Positions 1-7,667 of a stretch of DNA of 38,663 bases are shown one piece after another (position 1 is the first letter of the stretch; every line of letters begins with the position of its first letter). The stretch is from Paraburkholderia dilworthii (GTDB lineage: Bacteria > Pseudomonadota > Gammaproteobacteria > Burkholderiales > Burkholderiaceae). The notes beneath the pieces are model-generated. The model was not told the DNA's origin, searched no databases, and saw nothing but the letters and a program-made list of their open reading frames with translations. Made by a program: the position numbers and the translations under genes. The stretch covers positions 1 to 38,663 of the forward strand of contig NZ_AWZT01000056.1 in assembly GCF_000472525.1 (NCBI RefSeq). Direction: 5' to 3'.

Positions 1-363
1 CTGGGGCGTGGTCACCGGCACGACGATGATCGCCTTCACGCCCATGCGCGCCGCCGAAAGCGCGACGCCCTGCGCATGATTGCCCGCCGACGCGGTGATC
101 ACGCCGCGCGTGAGCGCCTCGGCCGGAATATGCGCCATCTTGTTGTACGCGCCGCGCACCTTGAACGAGAACACCGGCTGGTTGTCCTCGCGCTTCAGAT
201 AGACCGGATTGCGCAGGCGCGCCGACAGTTGCGGCGCGCGTTCGAGTTCGGTCTCGCGGGCCACGTCGTAGACGCGCGCGGTGAGGGTTTTCTTCAGGTA
301 GTCGTGAAGAACCGCGGCACTCCGCGCGGCTTCAGCGATCTGTTCGGATTCGTGTGACAGCAA
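1..363 (-). CDS. ilvA: Threonine ammonia-lyase (threonine deaminase), N-terminal 121 residues, cut by window edge
   Basis: IlvA converts L-threonine to 2-oxobutanoate, the committed step of isoleucine synthesis; it is cytoplasmic and PLP-dependent. The visible part holds the fold-type II PLP signature SFKVRGAYNKM, with the Schiff-base lysine at about residue 68, and the SAGNHAQG phosphate-binding loop that follows. The reading frame runs off position 1, so the catalytic core and any C-terminal ACT domains lie outside. I chose a TTG start at 363 because a CAGGAG Shine-Dalgarno (370-375) sits six bases upstream and no in-frame ATG fits; an ATG further upstream is in another frame. The gene is preceded by an Ile-rich leader ORF and an intrinsic terminator, which suggests attenuation by isoleucine supply. 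The family call is firm; the start codon is likely. Confidence 0.93.
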   Translation of the reverse strand, partial: MLSHESEQIAEAARSAAVLHDYLKKTLTARVYDVARETELERAPQLSARLRNPVYLKREDNQPVFSFKVRGAYNKMAHIPAEALTRGVITASAGNHAQGVALSAARMGVKAIIVVPVTTPQ

Positions 364-428
364 GGCAAGCTCCTGTGCGGCAAGGACATGTCATAAAAAG
401 TCGACCAGGAGGCAGGAGCAAGCGGACA

Positions 429-453
429 TAAAAAACCCGCCTCGTGGCGGGTT
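429..453 (-). terminator. Intrinsic terminator in the ilvA leader (attenuator)
   Basis: On the minus strand an 8-bp perfect stem (AACCCGCC, loop ACGA, GGCGGGTT) runs directly into a T tract. It lies between the stop of the Ile-rich leader ORF and the ilvA start, so it would stop transcription before ilvA. The nearest complete upstream gene ends about 450 nt away, which makes a simple end-of-operon terminator less likely. Confidence 0.85.
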
Positions 454-488
454 ATGTGTGACTGCTATCAGACGCGCGCTAACCCACC
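434..488 (-). promoter_or_regulatory. Putative antiterminator pairing of the ilvA attenuator
   Basis: The sequence GGTGGGTT (minus strand, 488 to 481) overlaps the last codons and stop of the leader ORF. It can pair with AACCCGCC (441 to 434), the first arm of the terminator, with a single G-U wobble. Pairing of these two blocks excludes the terminator hairpin. This is the usual region 2:3 versus 3:4 arrangement of amino-acid attenuators. The pairing is read from the sequence; the regulatory role is inference. Confidence 0.65.
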
Positions 489-553
489 ATTCGATGAATG
501 ATGCTAATAATCAGCGCAATACGGATGTCGAGGCAGTTCATGTGCCCGATCAT
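479..553 (-). CDS. Putative Ile-rich leader peptide of ilvA (24 aa)
   Basis: A 24-codon ORF starts at ATG 553 and ends with TAG at 479-481. Seven of 24 residues are isoleucine, with two leucines and one valine; the core reads DIRIALIISIIHRMVG. An ACAGG motif lies about seven bases before the first ATG. A second in-frame ATG at 541 would give a 20-residue version. A TTGACA sequence (572-577 in + coordinates) might be a -35 element, in which case transcription would start near the second ATG; the promoter is not settled. The ORF is followed within 50 nt by an intrinsic terminator and then ilvA. Known ilv leader peptides are likewise rich in regulated amino acids. The peptide itself is probably not functional beyond its translation. 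Confidence 0.72.
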   Translation of the reverse strand: MIGHMNCLDIRIALIISIIHRMVG

Positions 554-906
554 CGTTGACCTGTTCTGGTTTGTCAATGCCAGCGCGGGGACGCGCGGTA
601 TGTCATGGCCGCTGCGGAGAATCGGGCCACGCCGGAAATGCGCGATAACGGTCGCACACCGCGATCGAGCGTAAGAGCGCGCGGCGCACTGCCCGCATTT
701 GCGGCGGAAGCATTGATCCCGCACGCGCCGCGGTTGAAGCGCTAAATAGAAATCCCACTGAAAAGCGGGCTTTTCAGGCAGTCCTCGCGATGCCCGCGGA
801 CAAACGGCGAGGCGATTCACAACAACGGCGGCGCAAACAGCGAGGCAGCGGTACCACAACAGTTCGGCAGACGGCGCGCCAACAGCGCACGGCGCGCTGC
901 TTGAAA
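554..906. other. Gene-free interval between acvB and the ilvA leader
   Basis: No convincing gene is visible on either strand. The only marked structure is the dyad at 758-777, listed separately. The frames that stay open here are by-products of GC-rich sequence and lack a plausible start with a ribosome binding site. Confidence 0.5.
758..777 (-). terminator. Possible terminator of the mprF-acvB operon
   Basis: A perfect 8-bp dyad (CTGAAAAG, 4-nt loop, CTTTTCAG) lies 130 nt after the acvB stop. The T run is part of the second arm rather than following it, so this is a weak intrinsic terminator candidate and could also be a protein site. Confidence 0.35.
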
Positions 907-2184
907 TCACTCGTGCACGCCGCTCTGCTTTTTGAACGCGGCCAGAATGCGTCTTTCGAGCGCGTTGTAATCGCCGCCGAAGTGATGATCGCCCGAGGTG
1001 CGGATCACGTCGATGCCCGTCTTCGTCAGCGCCGGGCACAGCGTGTCTTTCTCGTCTGCGCCGTAGATGCACTGCACGATGGCGGGCGGCACGCGTGCCA
1101 GTTCGGGCCGCACCTTCAACGCCTTGTCGCTTGCAGGCATGCCGAGCCAGCCGCCCACGCGGATCTGGAAATCGGCGTCCGGCGCAAAGCCGAGCAGCGA
1201 AATCAGCGACACTTTCGCACGCAACGCATCGGGCAAGCCGTTATACGCGAAGGGCATCACGTCCGCGCCGAACGAATAGCCGATGAGCGCGATATGCTGC
1301 GTATGCCAGCGCGCGCTGTACGTTTGCATTACGCGTGCGAGGTCGCGGCTCGTTTGCGCGGGCGGCTTCTCGCTCCAGAAATAGCGCAGGCTGTCCCAGC
1401 CAATCACCGACACGCCGTCTTTCTGCAACGCTTGGGCGATAGTCTTGTCGAGATCGCGCCAGCCGCCGTCGCCGGAAATCACGATCGCCATCAAGCCATT
1501 CGGATGCGCAGCCGGCAGTTCGATCAACGGCAGATCCGAGACGTCGTCATCATGCGCCGATACGGTTTGCAGATGCGGCGTGATCAACGCGACGAGGCGC
1601 GCGCGGTCGGCGTTGCCCGTCGACGCTTTTTCGACGAAGCCAGGAATCTTGTCGCGAATGATCGTCGCGTCGGGCGGGCACGGCTTGAAACGTGGGTCGA
1701 GCGTGTGCTCCGCATCCACGGAAACCGCGCCGGCAATCGTGTTCGAAGGCGCCTGTTCGAGCACCTGCATGGCGAGCGTCGCGCCCTGCCCCGTGCCCGC
1801 AACGATCGGCGCGAAGTAGTGGCTCGACTGCGACTGCCGTTCGAGCTGATGGCTCAACGCTTCGGCATCGCCCACCAGCTGATGGCAGGTTTCTTTCTTC
1901 TGCGCCGCAGTCGTCGCAAGGCTGGCCGCATACCGAGCCGTGTCAACACCCACGGTCAATGCGCCGACCTTGGCGAGCGCATCCGCACTTTGCTGATCGG
2001 CCGCGCTCCAGCCGCTCGCCTGCGAGTAAAGCACGACGAAACCGCGCAACGGACCCGCCGGCTGTGTGACGGTGACGTTGCCGTAACGGCCGCCGGCAAT
2101 GGTGGTCGTCGCCGCGTTGGCGAGCGTGCCGCAAGTCACGAGACCCGCCACGACGGCGAGCCTGGAAAACGAATGCAAGGTCAT
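907..2184 (-). CDS. acvB: AcvB/VirJ-family periplasmic alpha/beta-hydrolase, probable aminoacyl-phosphatidylglycerol hydrolase
   Basis: A 425-aa protein with a signal peptide (hydrophobic residues 8-24, likely cut after LANA). The C-terminal VirJ domain carries SGDGGW (237-242), a GYSFG nucleophile elbow with Ser304, and SGDHHFGGDY near residue 400, giving a candidate catalytic histidine. An N-terminal domain with a second elbow-like GTGQG (130-134) resembles the two-domain AcvB rather than the shorter VirJ. In Agrobacterium, AcvB hydrolyses lysyl-phosphatidylglycerol made by the MprF homologue LpiA. Here the start ATG overlaps the mprF stop (ATGA), with AGGAGG at 2194-2199, so synthesis and hydrolysis of the same lipid are translationally linked. 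The substrate amino acid cannot be read from sequence. Confidence 0.86.
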   Translation of the reverse strand: MTLHSFSRLAVVAGLVTCGTLANAATTTIAGGRYGNVTVTQPAGPLRGFVVLYSQASGWSAADQQSADALAKVGALTVGVDTARYAASLATTAAQKKETCHQLVGDAEALSHQLERQSQSSHYFAPIVAGTGQGATLAMQVLEQAPSNTIAGAVSVDAEHTLDPRFKPCPPDATIIRDKIPGFVEKASTGNADRARLVALITPHLQTVSAHDDDVSDLPLIELPAAHPNGLMAIVISGDGGWRDLDKTIAQALQKDGVSVIGWDSLRYFWSEKPPAQTSRDLARVMQTYSARWHTQHIALIGYSFGADVMPFAYNGLPDALRAKVSLISLLGFAPDADFQIRVGGWLGMPASDKALKVRPELARVPPAIVQCIYGADEKDTLCPALTKTGIDVIRTSGDHHFGGDYNALERRILAAFKKQSGVHE

Positions 2185-4610
2185 GAACGCCGGCCTCCTG
2201 CCAGCAATGACAGGTCCGCGAGCGTGAAGACCACGCCCATCGAACCCGACGCCGCGAGATAGCGCGGCTCCCAATGCGGCTGGAACTTGCTCTTGAAAGC
2301 GCGCAGTCCGCGGAAGTTATAGAAGCGGCCGCCGAAGCGCCACACGATGCCGGCAATCCGATGCCAGCGCGACGCAAGCGGCGTCGGCTGCATGCCAGAG
2401 AGCGGCGCGATGCCGAGACTGAGCGAGCGAAAACCCGCCTGTTTCAGATGCAGCGCCAGTTGCGTGAACAGGTATTCCATTGCGTACGGCGACGCGCTTT
2501 CCACGTGGCGCATTACGCCGACTGTCGCCTCGGTGTTCAGGTCGGTCGTCATGAAAGTGACGAAGGCGACCGGCTCGCCGTTCTGGCGCACCAGCATGAC
2601 GGACTGCGCGGCGAGGTATTCGTCCGTGAAAGCCGCGACCGAAAAGCTTTTTTCGCGCGCATCGCGGCTGTTGAGCCAGCCGTTGGAAATGCAACGCAAC
2701 GTTTCGAGCGACGCCGGCACATTCGCCTGGTCGATCACTTCGACGCTGAAGCCATCGCGCTCGCCACGCTTGAGCGCGTAGCGCAGATGCGCGCGGTGCG
2801 AGCCCTTCAGATCGAAATCGTCCAGAACGACATGCGCTTCCTCGCCGAGCTTCATCAGCGAAAGGCCGGCGTCGAGGTACAGCGGCAACGCGTTCGCGCG
2901 CACCTGATAGAACGCCGCGCGTCCGCCGTGCGCATGCGCGAGCGCGACGAACTTGCTGATGAGGCCCGCCCACTCTTCGCGCGGGCCGACCGGGTCGTGC
3001 AGTGCGGCCCACGTGCGGCCGTACTTCGCGTACATCAGAAAAGCTTCGCGCGACTCGGAGAACAGAAAACTTTTGTCGCCCATCAGCGCGAGACCGGCGT
3101 CGCTGCGCTCCTGCGCGCGCACGATGCGCGCCGCGTCCTGCAGATCTTCGGGCGCCGGCTTCACGAAGTGGCCCGGCGCGGGGCGCAGCAACTGCCAGAA
3201 GGAGAATGTCGCCGCGAACAGACTCGCGGCCAGCGTCGCGCGCAGCGCACGCGGCGCGCGGTCGTCGAACGCGAATTGCCACCACAGGTCGCGCGTATAG
3301 GGAACATCCCGGAAAGCGAACAGCATGACCCAAGTCGCGAGCATCAGCACCATTGCAACCGACACGAGCCAGCCGGCCGTAAAGCGCTCGGCGAACAGCG
3401 ACGAATGGCGATTGAAACGCCGGCGCGTCGCGAGCAGCAGCACGATCAGCATGCACAGCACGCCCGCTTCGACGAATGCGAGACCCTTGGTCAACGACAG
3501 CGCGAGACTCAGCACGGCCAGAGCCAGGGTCATCCACCACGCGGCATCAAGCCGCCGCAGCAGCCCGCGCGCGACGAACAGCAACAGCACGCCAAGCACG
3601 CTGCACAGCATCTGCGAGCTTTCGAGCACCCACAGCGGCAACACGTCGCGCAGAATATGAAGACGCTGCCAGAACGCGGGCGTCGCGCTGGAAATCACCA
3701 GCATGCCGCCGACCACGAACGTGACGAGGCTCAGAAACAGCGGCGCGAGTCTGGACGCGCCCGCCGCGTGCCGCAACGGCAGGCGCCCTGTCAGCGCACG
3801 GCCTTCGAAGCCGGCGAGCAACGCAGCTGAGACGACGAGCGGCACGCCAAAGTAGATTGCCCGATAAGCGAGCAGCGCGGCGACCATCTGGTGGGTCGCG
3901 ACGCTGCCGTTCAGCGTGAGCCCCACTTGTTCGAGCAGATCGCGGCGCGCGGGAATATCGAACGACAGCCACTGCCAGCGGGTGCGGACGGCGCGCGTTT
4001 CGACGCGGCATGCGGCGGTGAGCAGCCCCAACGCCGCGAGCAGCAATGCGCCCACCCAGCGGACCGCGGCGGGCGAGAGATGCAGCATCGGTGCAAGCGT
4101 GCCGGCCACGCACACCATGCCGAGCGCCGTCATCAGGACAAGCGCCAGCGCCAGCGAGACGCTCGTGAATACGGTCATGCGGCCAATCTGCGCGGGCGTG
4201 ATGCTCGCCACGCCGTAGACCCGGGCGCGCACCGCGCCGCCCGTCAATGCGCCGAAGCCCGTGGCGTTGCCAAGCGCGGAGCCCGCGGTGGCGCCGATCC
4301 AGAGCGCCGTGCGCGGTACGGCCGCGCCAAGGTAGCGCAAGCCGACTGCGTCGCGGCCGACCAGCGCCACGTAGCTGAGCGCCGTGGCGGCGAGCGCGGC
4401 GGTCCACTCGCCGGCCGTCAGCCGGCGCAACTCGTGCATCACCGAGCGGTAATCGACGGCCTCCGACAAATGCTGGAGCACGACGAGCAGCAGCGCGCAG
4501 ATCGCAAGCGCGAGCACGGGCGAGAGCAATCCCCTGAAGCGAGGCGTCTTCGATGCACGGACTAACATCGCGCCTACCCGGTCGAAATTATTCTTATATC
4601 GATGGAACAT
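2181..4610 (-). CDS. mprF: MprF: bifunctional phosphatidylglycerol aminoacyltransferase/flippase
   Basis: An 809-aa inner-membrane protein. The N-terminal half is a long multi-helix integral membrane region (flippase-type domain). The C-terminal ~300 residues form the cytosolic GNAT-like DUF2156 synthase domain, including the FDLKGSHRAHLRYALKRGER segment and the GDKSFLFSESREAFLMYAKYG segment. MprF transfers lysine or alanine from aminoacyl-tRNA to phosphatidylglycerol and moves the product to the outer leaflet, lowering negative surface charge and protecting against cationic peptides. I chose ATG 4610 (MFHRYKNNF); a longer frame upstream to 4811 has unlikely coding content. The ribosome site is weak. 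The stop overlaps the start of acvB by four bases, so the two form an operon. Whether it makes lysyl- or alanyl-PG is unknown. Confidence 0.93.
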   Translation of the reverse strand: MFHRYKNNFDRVGAMLVRASKTPRFRGLLSPVLALAICALLLVVLQHLSEAVDYRSVMHELRRLTAGEWTAALAATALSYVALVGRDAVGLRYLGAAVPRTALWIGATAGSALGNATGFGALTGGAVRARVYGVASITPAQIGRMTVFTSVSLALALVLMTALGMVCVAGTLAPMLHLSPAAVRWVGALLLAALGLLTAACRVETRAVRTRWQWLSFDIPARRDLLEQVGLTLNGSVATHQMVAALLAYRAIYFGVPLVVSAALLAGFEGRALTGRLPLRHAAGASRLAPLFLSLVTFVVGGMLVISSATPAFWQRLHILRDVLPLWVLESSQMLCSVLGVLLLFVARGLLRRLDAAWWMTLALAVLSLALSLTKGLAFVEAGVLCMLIVLLLATRRRFNRHSSLFAERFTAGWLVSVAMVLMLATWVMLFAFRDVPYTRDLWWQFAFDDRAPRALRATLAASLFAATFSFWQLLRPAPGHFVKPAPEDLQDAARIVRAQERSDAGLALMGDKSFLFSESREAFLMYAKYGRTWAALHDPVGPREEWAGLISKFVALAHAHGGRAAFYQVRANALPLYLDAGLSLMKLGEEAHVVLDDFDLKGSHRAHLRYALKRGERDGFSVEVIDQANVPASLETLRCISNGWLNSRDAREKSFSVAAFTDEYLAAQSVMLVRQNGEPVAFVTFMTTDLNTEATVGVMRHVESASPYAMEYLFTQLALHLKQAGFRSLSLGIAPLSGMQPTPLASRWHRIAGIVWRFGGRFYNFRGLRAFKSKFQPHWEPRYLAASGSMGVVFTLADLSLLAGGRRS

Positions 4611-5062
4611 GGTCAATGCGGGCCTTGCATGGAGCTGTCGCGGCGACGGGCCGTCTGCCGCAAGGTCGCCTGTTCGGCGATTACAACTGGATAACGGCAA
4701 ACAGCTTAAAAGGTTGACATTGCCGGCCCTGACGCCTGGGTTTAACCTGGGCCGGTTGTTCGCAATGGATGCGCTTTGCCGACGCGCCCTGTCGGCCGAC
4801 CTTGAATCCAAGGGGGCTGAAGTTTAAACGCTTATTGCGCACTGTGAAGGAAGATTCGACGTTTGCGTGATCGCAACGCGCAGCTATCGCCGCTTTTGCG
4901 TGCATATTAGTGTGCGCATTGGCGCGTGTCGACGTGACTGCGAGGTTCGCGGGAGCGTGCGAAGCCGATTAAGCTTTTCGCCGCATATGCCGTAATCGCA
5001 AGCGACAGCCTCGTGAGATGCGGCGCATTGGCCGCAAGAACGAGGCACTCGACGGGAGAACG
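4611..5062. other. Gene-free interval upstream of mprF
   Basis: About 450 nt divergent between mprF and a small + strand gene. It holds a 7-bp perfect dyad CCGGCCC/GGGCCGG (4723-4729 and 4749-4755) enclosing two direct CCTGGG copies around TTTAA. A TTGACA lies at 4714-4719 on the + strand but without a good -10. No further gene is supported. Confidence 0.5.
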
Positions 5063-5206
5063 ATGATGGCGGAACAGGATTGGATGGTGGCAGGCATATA
5101 TCTGGTCGGCCTGGTGTCGACCGCGCTCGTGATGAGCGCTTTTTCCGCACGCGCGACGAAGATGCGGCAGACGCTTGCCAAGGTGTCGCGTCGCTCGGGT
5201 GAGTAA
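5063..5206 (+). CDS. Small single-helix membrane protein, 47 aa, function unknown
   Basis: The ORF starts at ATG 5063 (a second ATG follows at once) behind GGGAGAA at 5054-5060. Residues about 8-27 (WMVAGIYLVGLVSTALVMSA) form one hydrophobic helix, followed by a basic tail (RATKMRQTLAKVSRRSGE), which predicts a C-terminal-inside membrane protein. It ends 37 nt before an intrinsic terminator, which supports a real transcription unit. I do not recognise the family. An in-frame extension to 5018 lacks a ribosome site. Confidence 0.52.
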   Translation: MMAEQDWMVAGIYLVGLVSTALVMSAFSARATKMRQTLAKVSRRSGE

Positions 5207-5243
5207 GCGGCACACCGTATACGGCGTAGCAGACGCACAAAAG

Positions 5244-5270
5244 ACAAGCAGCGCGAATGCGCCGCTTGTT
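5244..5270. terminator. Bidirectional intrinsic terminator between two convergent small genes
   Basis: The arms ACAAGCAGCGC and GCGCCGCTTGT (one mismatch) enclose GAAT. On the + strand the stem is followed by TTTCTTCTG and on the minus strand by CTTTTGTG. It would serve the 47-aa gene on + and the 50-aa gene on minus. Confidence 0.6.
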
Positions 5271-5365
5271 TCTTCTGCTTGTTTCTTTTGACCGCCGTGC
5301 GAGGTCTTGCGTTTTTACTGCGCCGGCAAGAGCAACCGTCAGCGCAGCGCAACCGCGCACCGCGC

Positions 5366-5518
5366 TTACTGCGGACGGCGATGCGCTTCAGCGATGACAG
5401 CGCAGTTCTGCAGATGGAGGTTCAGCGCGTGCACCGCGAGTGCACGCAGCTTTGCGAGCCAGTTGCCGTTGGTAGCGGCGGTATTGCGAGCGGATGCGGT
5501 GTTGGATGCAGTGTTCAT
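5366..5518 (-). CDS. Small Asn/Ala-rich protein, 50 aa, function unknown
   Basis: An ATG at 5518 opens a 50-codon frame ending TAA at 5366-5368. The start follows a CAGGAG Shine-Dalgarno, and a near-consensus sigma70 promoter lies about 43-70 nt upstream of the start. The N-terminus is low-complexity (MNTASNTASARNTAATNG). The C-terminal half is a probable amphipathic helix (LAKLRALAVHALNLHLQNCAVIAEA has an alternating hydrophobic pattern). There is no signal peptide or recognised domain. The gene is shorter than usual ORF cut-offs and easily missed. The promoter and ribosome site make translation likely; the function is not known to me. Confidence 0.65.
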   Translation of the reverse strand: MNTASNTASARNTAATNGNWLAKLRALAVHALNLHLQNCAVIAEAHRRPQ

Positions 5519-5530
5519 GGTCGGGCTCCT

Positions 5531-5588
5531 GTATAGGGTTTATACCTAGGGAATAACCCGATTATAGTCCTCTCGTTGCGCAGTGCAA
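5531..5588 (-). promoter_or_regulatory. Sigma70-type promoter with operator-like palindrome for the 50-aa gene
   Basis: On the minus strand TTGCAC (5588-5583) and TATAAT (5566-5561) are 16 bp apart, close to the sigma70 consensus. Downstream of the expected transcription start is a GTATA-N5-TATAC dyad at 5531-5545, just upstream of the Shine-Dalgarno. It could be a repressor site or a leader structure. Confidence 0.7.
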
Positions 5589-5691
5589 TAAAAATAATCA
5601 TGTTGCGGGAAAGTCACGGGATCGCGAGCCGTGCCAGCCAAACTGCGGCGGCAAAAAAGGGCGCAATGTTCATCGGTGTTATTAACAAACC

Positions 5692-5706
5692 GCACCGTAC
5701 AGGTGC
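5692..5706 (+). promoter_or_regulatory. Operator-like dyad upstream of an MFS exporter
   Basis: A 15-bp dyad, GCACC-GTACA-GGTGC, lies 46 nt before the exporter start. It sits between TTAACA (5682-5687) and AATAAT, a loosely spaced (19 bp) promoter candidate. Local repressor binding is inference. Confidence 0.35.
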
Positions 5707-5751
5707 AATAATGACCCTTTTGCCTGCGACAGCCCGCCGCAGCTTCATTCG

Positions 5752-7149
5752 ATGACCGTCGTGCAGAAAGCCCTGATTGCGCCTCTGATCGTCGCGTGCG
5801 CGATGTTCATGGAAAGCGTCGACGCGAACGTGATCGTCACGGCCCTGCCCGCGATGGCGCGTGACTTCGGGCGCGACCCGGTGACGCTGAAAATCGCGGT
5901 CACGAGCTACGTGCTTGGGCTTGGCGTGTTCATTCCGGTATGCGGCTGGCTCGCCGACCGCTTCGGCGCACGCACCGTGTTTCGCACGGCCATCTGCATT
6001 TTCGTCGCGGGCTCGCTGCTGTGCGCGGCATCCAATTCGCTTGCCACCTTTACGCTCGCGCGTTTCGTGCAAGGCGTCGGCGGCGCGATGATGGTGCCGG
6101 TCGGGCGCATCATCATTTTCCGCGTCGTGCACAAAGCCGATTTCATCCGCGCGATGAATTACCTGAGCGTGCCCGCGATGCTCGGTCCCGCAGCCGGCCC
6201 CCTGCTCGGCGGTTTCATCACGACCTACTTGCACTGGCGCCTGATTTTCTTCATCAACGTGCCGATTGGCATTCTCGGCATCTATCTGACGAACAAACAT
6301 ATTGCCAATACGCGCGAGCCGCATCCGGGACCGCTCGACTGGATCGGCTTTTTTCTGTCGGCGGCGGGCGCGGTGCTGCTCCTGCTCGGGTTGTCGCTGA
6401 TCGGCGGCGAGCTCATTTCCAATCGCGACGCGTTCGCCATGTGTGTGCTGGGCGCAGTCCTGCTTGCCTTGTATGTCGCGTATGCGCAGCGCGCCCGGCT
6501 GCCCCTGCTCGACCTGCGTTTCTTCAAGGTGCCGACGTTTCAGGCGAGCGTGCTCGGCGGGTCGCTGTTCCGCATCGGCCTTGGCGCGCTGCCGTTCCTG
6601 TTGCCGCTGATGCTGCAGGAAGGGCACGGCATGAGCGCTTTCGAGTCCGGGCTGATTACCTGTGCGTCGGCATTCGGCGGCATGTTCATGCGCACGGTTG
6701 CGTCGCGCGTGCTGCATCGCTATGGCTTTCGTTCGGTGCTGGTGGTCAATGCGGCGCTGTCTGGCGTTTCGATCGCGGCCTGCGGACTGTTTTTCCCCGG
6801 CACACCGACGTGGATCATCTGGGTGGTCGTGCTGCTTGGCGGCTTCTTTCCCGCGTTGCAATTCACAAGTCTGAACTCGTTGACCTATGCCGAAATCGCG
6901 AGCCGCGACGTCGGGCGGGCGACGAGCCTCGGCAGTGTCGTGCAGCAGATGTCGCTCGGTCTCGGCGTGACGGTCGGCGGCATCGTGTTGCAGATTTCGC
7001 GCCTGCTGAACGGCCACGAGACCATCATGTGGTCGGACTTCTGGCCGGCGTTCCTCGTGGTCGGACTGTGCTCATTCGCGTCGATTCCCGTGACGCTGCG
7101 CTTGCCGCATCGCGCCGGCGAGGAAATCTCGCGCGGCGGCCGCGGCTGA
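5752..7149 (+). CDS. MFS transporter, DHA2/MdtD-like drug:H+ antiporter type
   Basis: A 465-aa polytopic inner-membrane protein. It carries the MFS motif A region WLADRFGARTVFR after helix 2, motif C-like GPAAGPLLGG in helix 5 and a WRLIFFINVPIG segment typical of the DHA2 family. Such proteins export hydrophobic or cationic compounds using the proton gradient. The start ATG 5752 has only a weak ribosome site, so the exact start is less sure. It is followed by a convergent YetF gene after 23 nt. A second paralogue of the same subfamily lies at 12247-13638, with matching motifs but clearly diverged sequence. The substrate is unknown. Confidence 0.9.
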   Translation: MTVVQKALIAPLIVACAMFMESVDANVIVTALPAMARDFGRDPVTLKIAVTSYVLGLGVFIPVCGWLADRFGARTVFRTAICIFVAGSLLCAASNSLATFTLARFVQGVGGAMMVPVGRIIIFRVVHKADFIRAMNYLSVPAMLGPAAGPLLGGFITTYLHWRLIFFINVPIGILGIYLTNKHIANTREPHPGPLDWIGFFLSAAGAVLLLLGLSLIGGELISNRDAFAMCVLGAVLLALYVAYAQRARLPLLDLRFFKVPTFQASVLGGSLFRIGLGALPFLLPLMLQEGHGMSAFESGLITCASAFGGMFMRTVASRVLHRYGFRSVLVVNAALSGVSIAACGLFFPGTPTWIIWVVVLLGGFFPALQFTSLNSLTYAEIASRDVGRATSLGSVVQQMSLGLGVTVGGIVLQISRLLNGHETIMWSDFWPAFLVVGLCSFASIPVTLRLPHRAGEEISRGGRG

Positions 7150-7172
7150 TACCGCCTCGCGCCCGCGCCTGC

Positions 7173-7667
7173 TTACGGCTCCTTGCGGATCACGCTCACA
7201 TCGCCGTTGCGCTCGAGAATCGCGGCGGCCACCTTATCCATCGAACGGGAGCCGATTTTCTGACGCACGCTTTCGCACACATCGTTCGGTGTCATCAGCG
7301 CGGCATTCATTTCGCGCTCGTTGAATGCGCCGTGGCTGTAGACCTCGCGCTCGACGCCGCCCACGAGCCGTTCGATTGCGGGCGAGCGCATGCAGCCCCA
7401 TGCAAGGACGCGGTGACAAACGACAATCATCAGAGACGCGAGAACCGTCGGCACAAATGGCGATGCACCGACAATCGCCCGGCCCAACGTCGCGCCCAGC
7501 AGGATGACCACGACTGAATCGAACGGCGAGCGTTTGCCGAACGAACGCCGGCCTGAAATTCTGATCAGCACAAGCGTGATCAGAAACACCACGAGGGCGC
7601 GCACGCTCATCTGCAGTGGGTCGAGATCTCTGCCTTGGCCGAATAGCAGATAGATGGCGTCCATCAT
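7173..7667 (-). CDS. YetF-like DUF421 membrane protein, 164 aa
   Basis: The start is ATG 7667 (MMDAIYLLFGQ), behind a strong AAGGAGG at minus-strand spacing of seven bases; the longer open frame to 8033 is not protein-like. The N-terminal ~75 residues form two or three membrane helices including ALVVFLITLVLIRISGRRSFGKRSPFD, the conserved core of the DUF421/YetF family. The C-terminal ~70 residues form the small cytosolic domain with REVYSHGAFNEREMNAAL. Family members are membrane proteins of poorly known role, with links to spore or envelope functions in Bacillus. The length is shorter than Bacillus YetF (about 230 aa), as in many proteobacterial members. It converges on the MFS gene. Confidence 0.85.
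   Translation of the reverse strand: MMDAIYLLFGQGRDLDPLQMSVRALVVFLITLVLIRISGRRSFGKRSPFDSVVVILLGATLGRAIVGASPFVPTVLASLMIVVCHRVLAWGCMRSPAIERLVGGVEREVYSHGAFNEREMNAALMTPNDVCESVRQKIGSRSMDKVAAAILERNGDVSVIRKEP

Noticed and set aside
2274..3830. 518-codon + strand open frame antisense to mprF
   Set aside because: Low-complexity Arg/Gln/His-rich translation opposite a clear MprF; a high-GC artefact.
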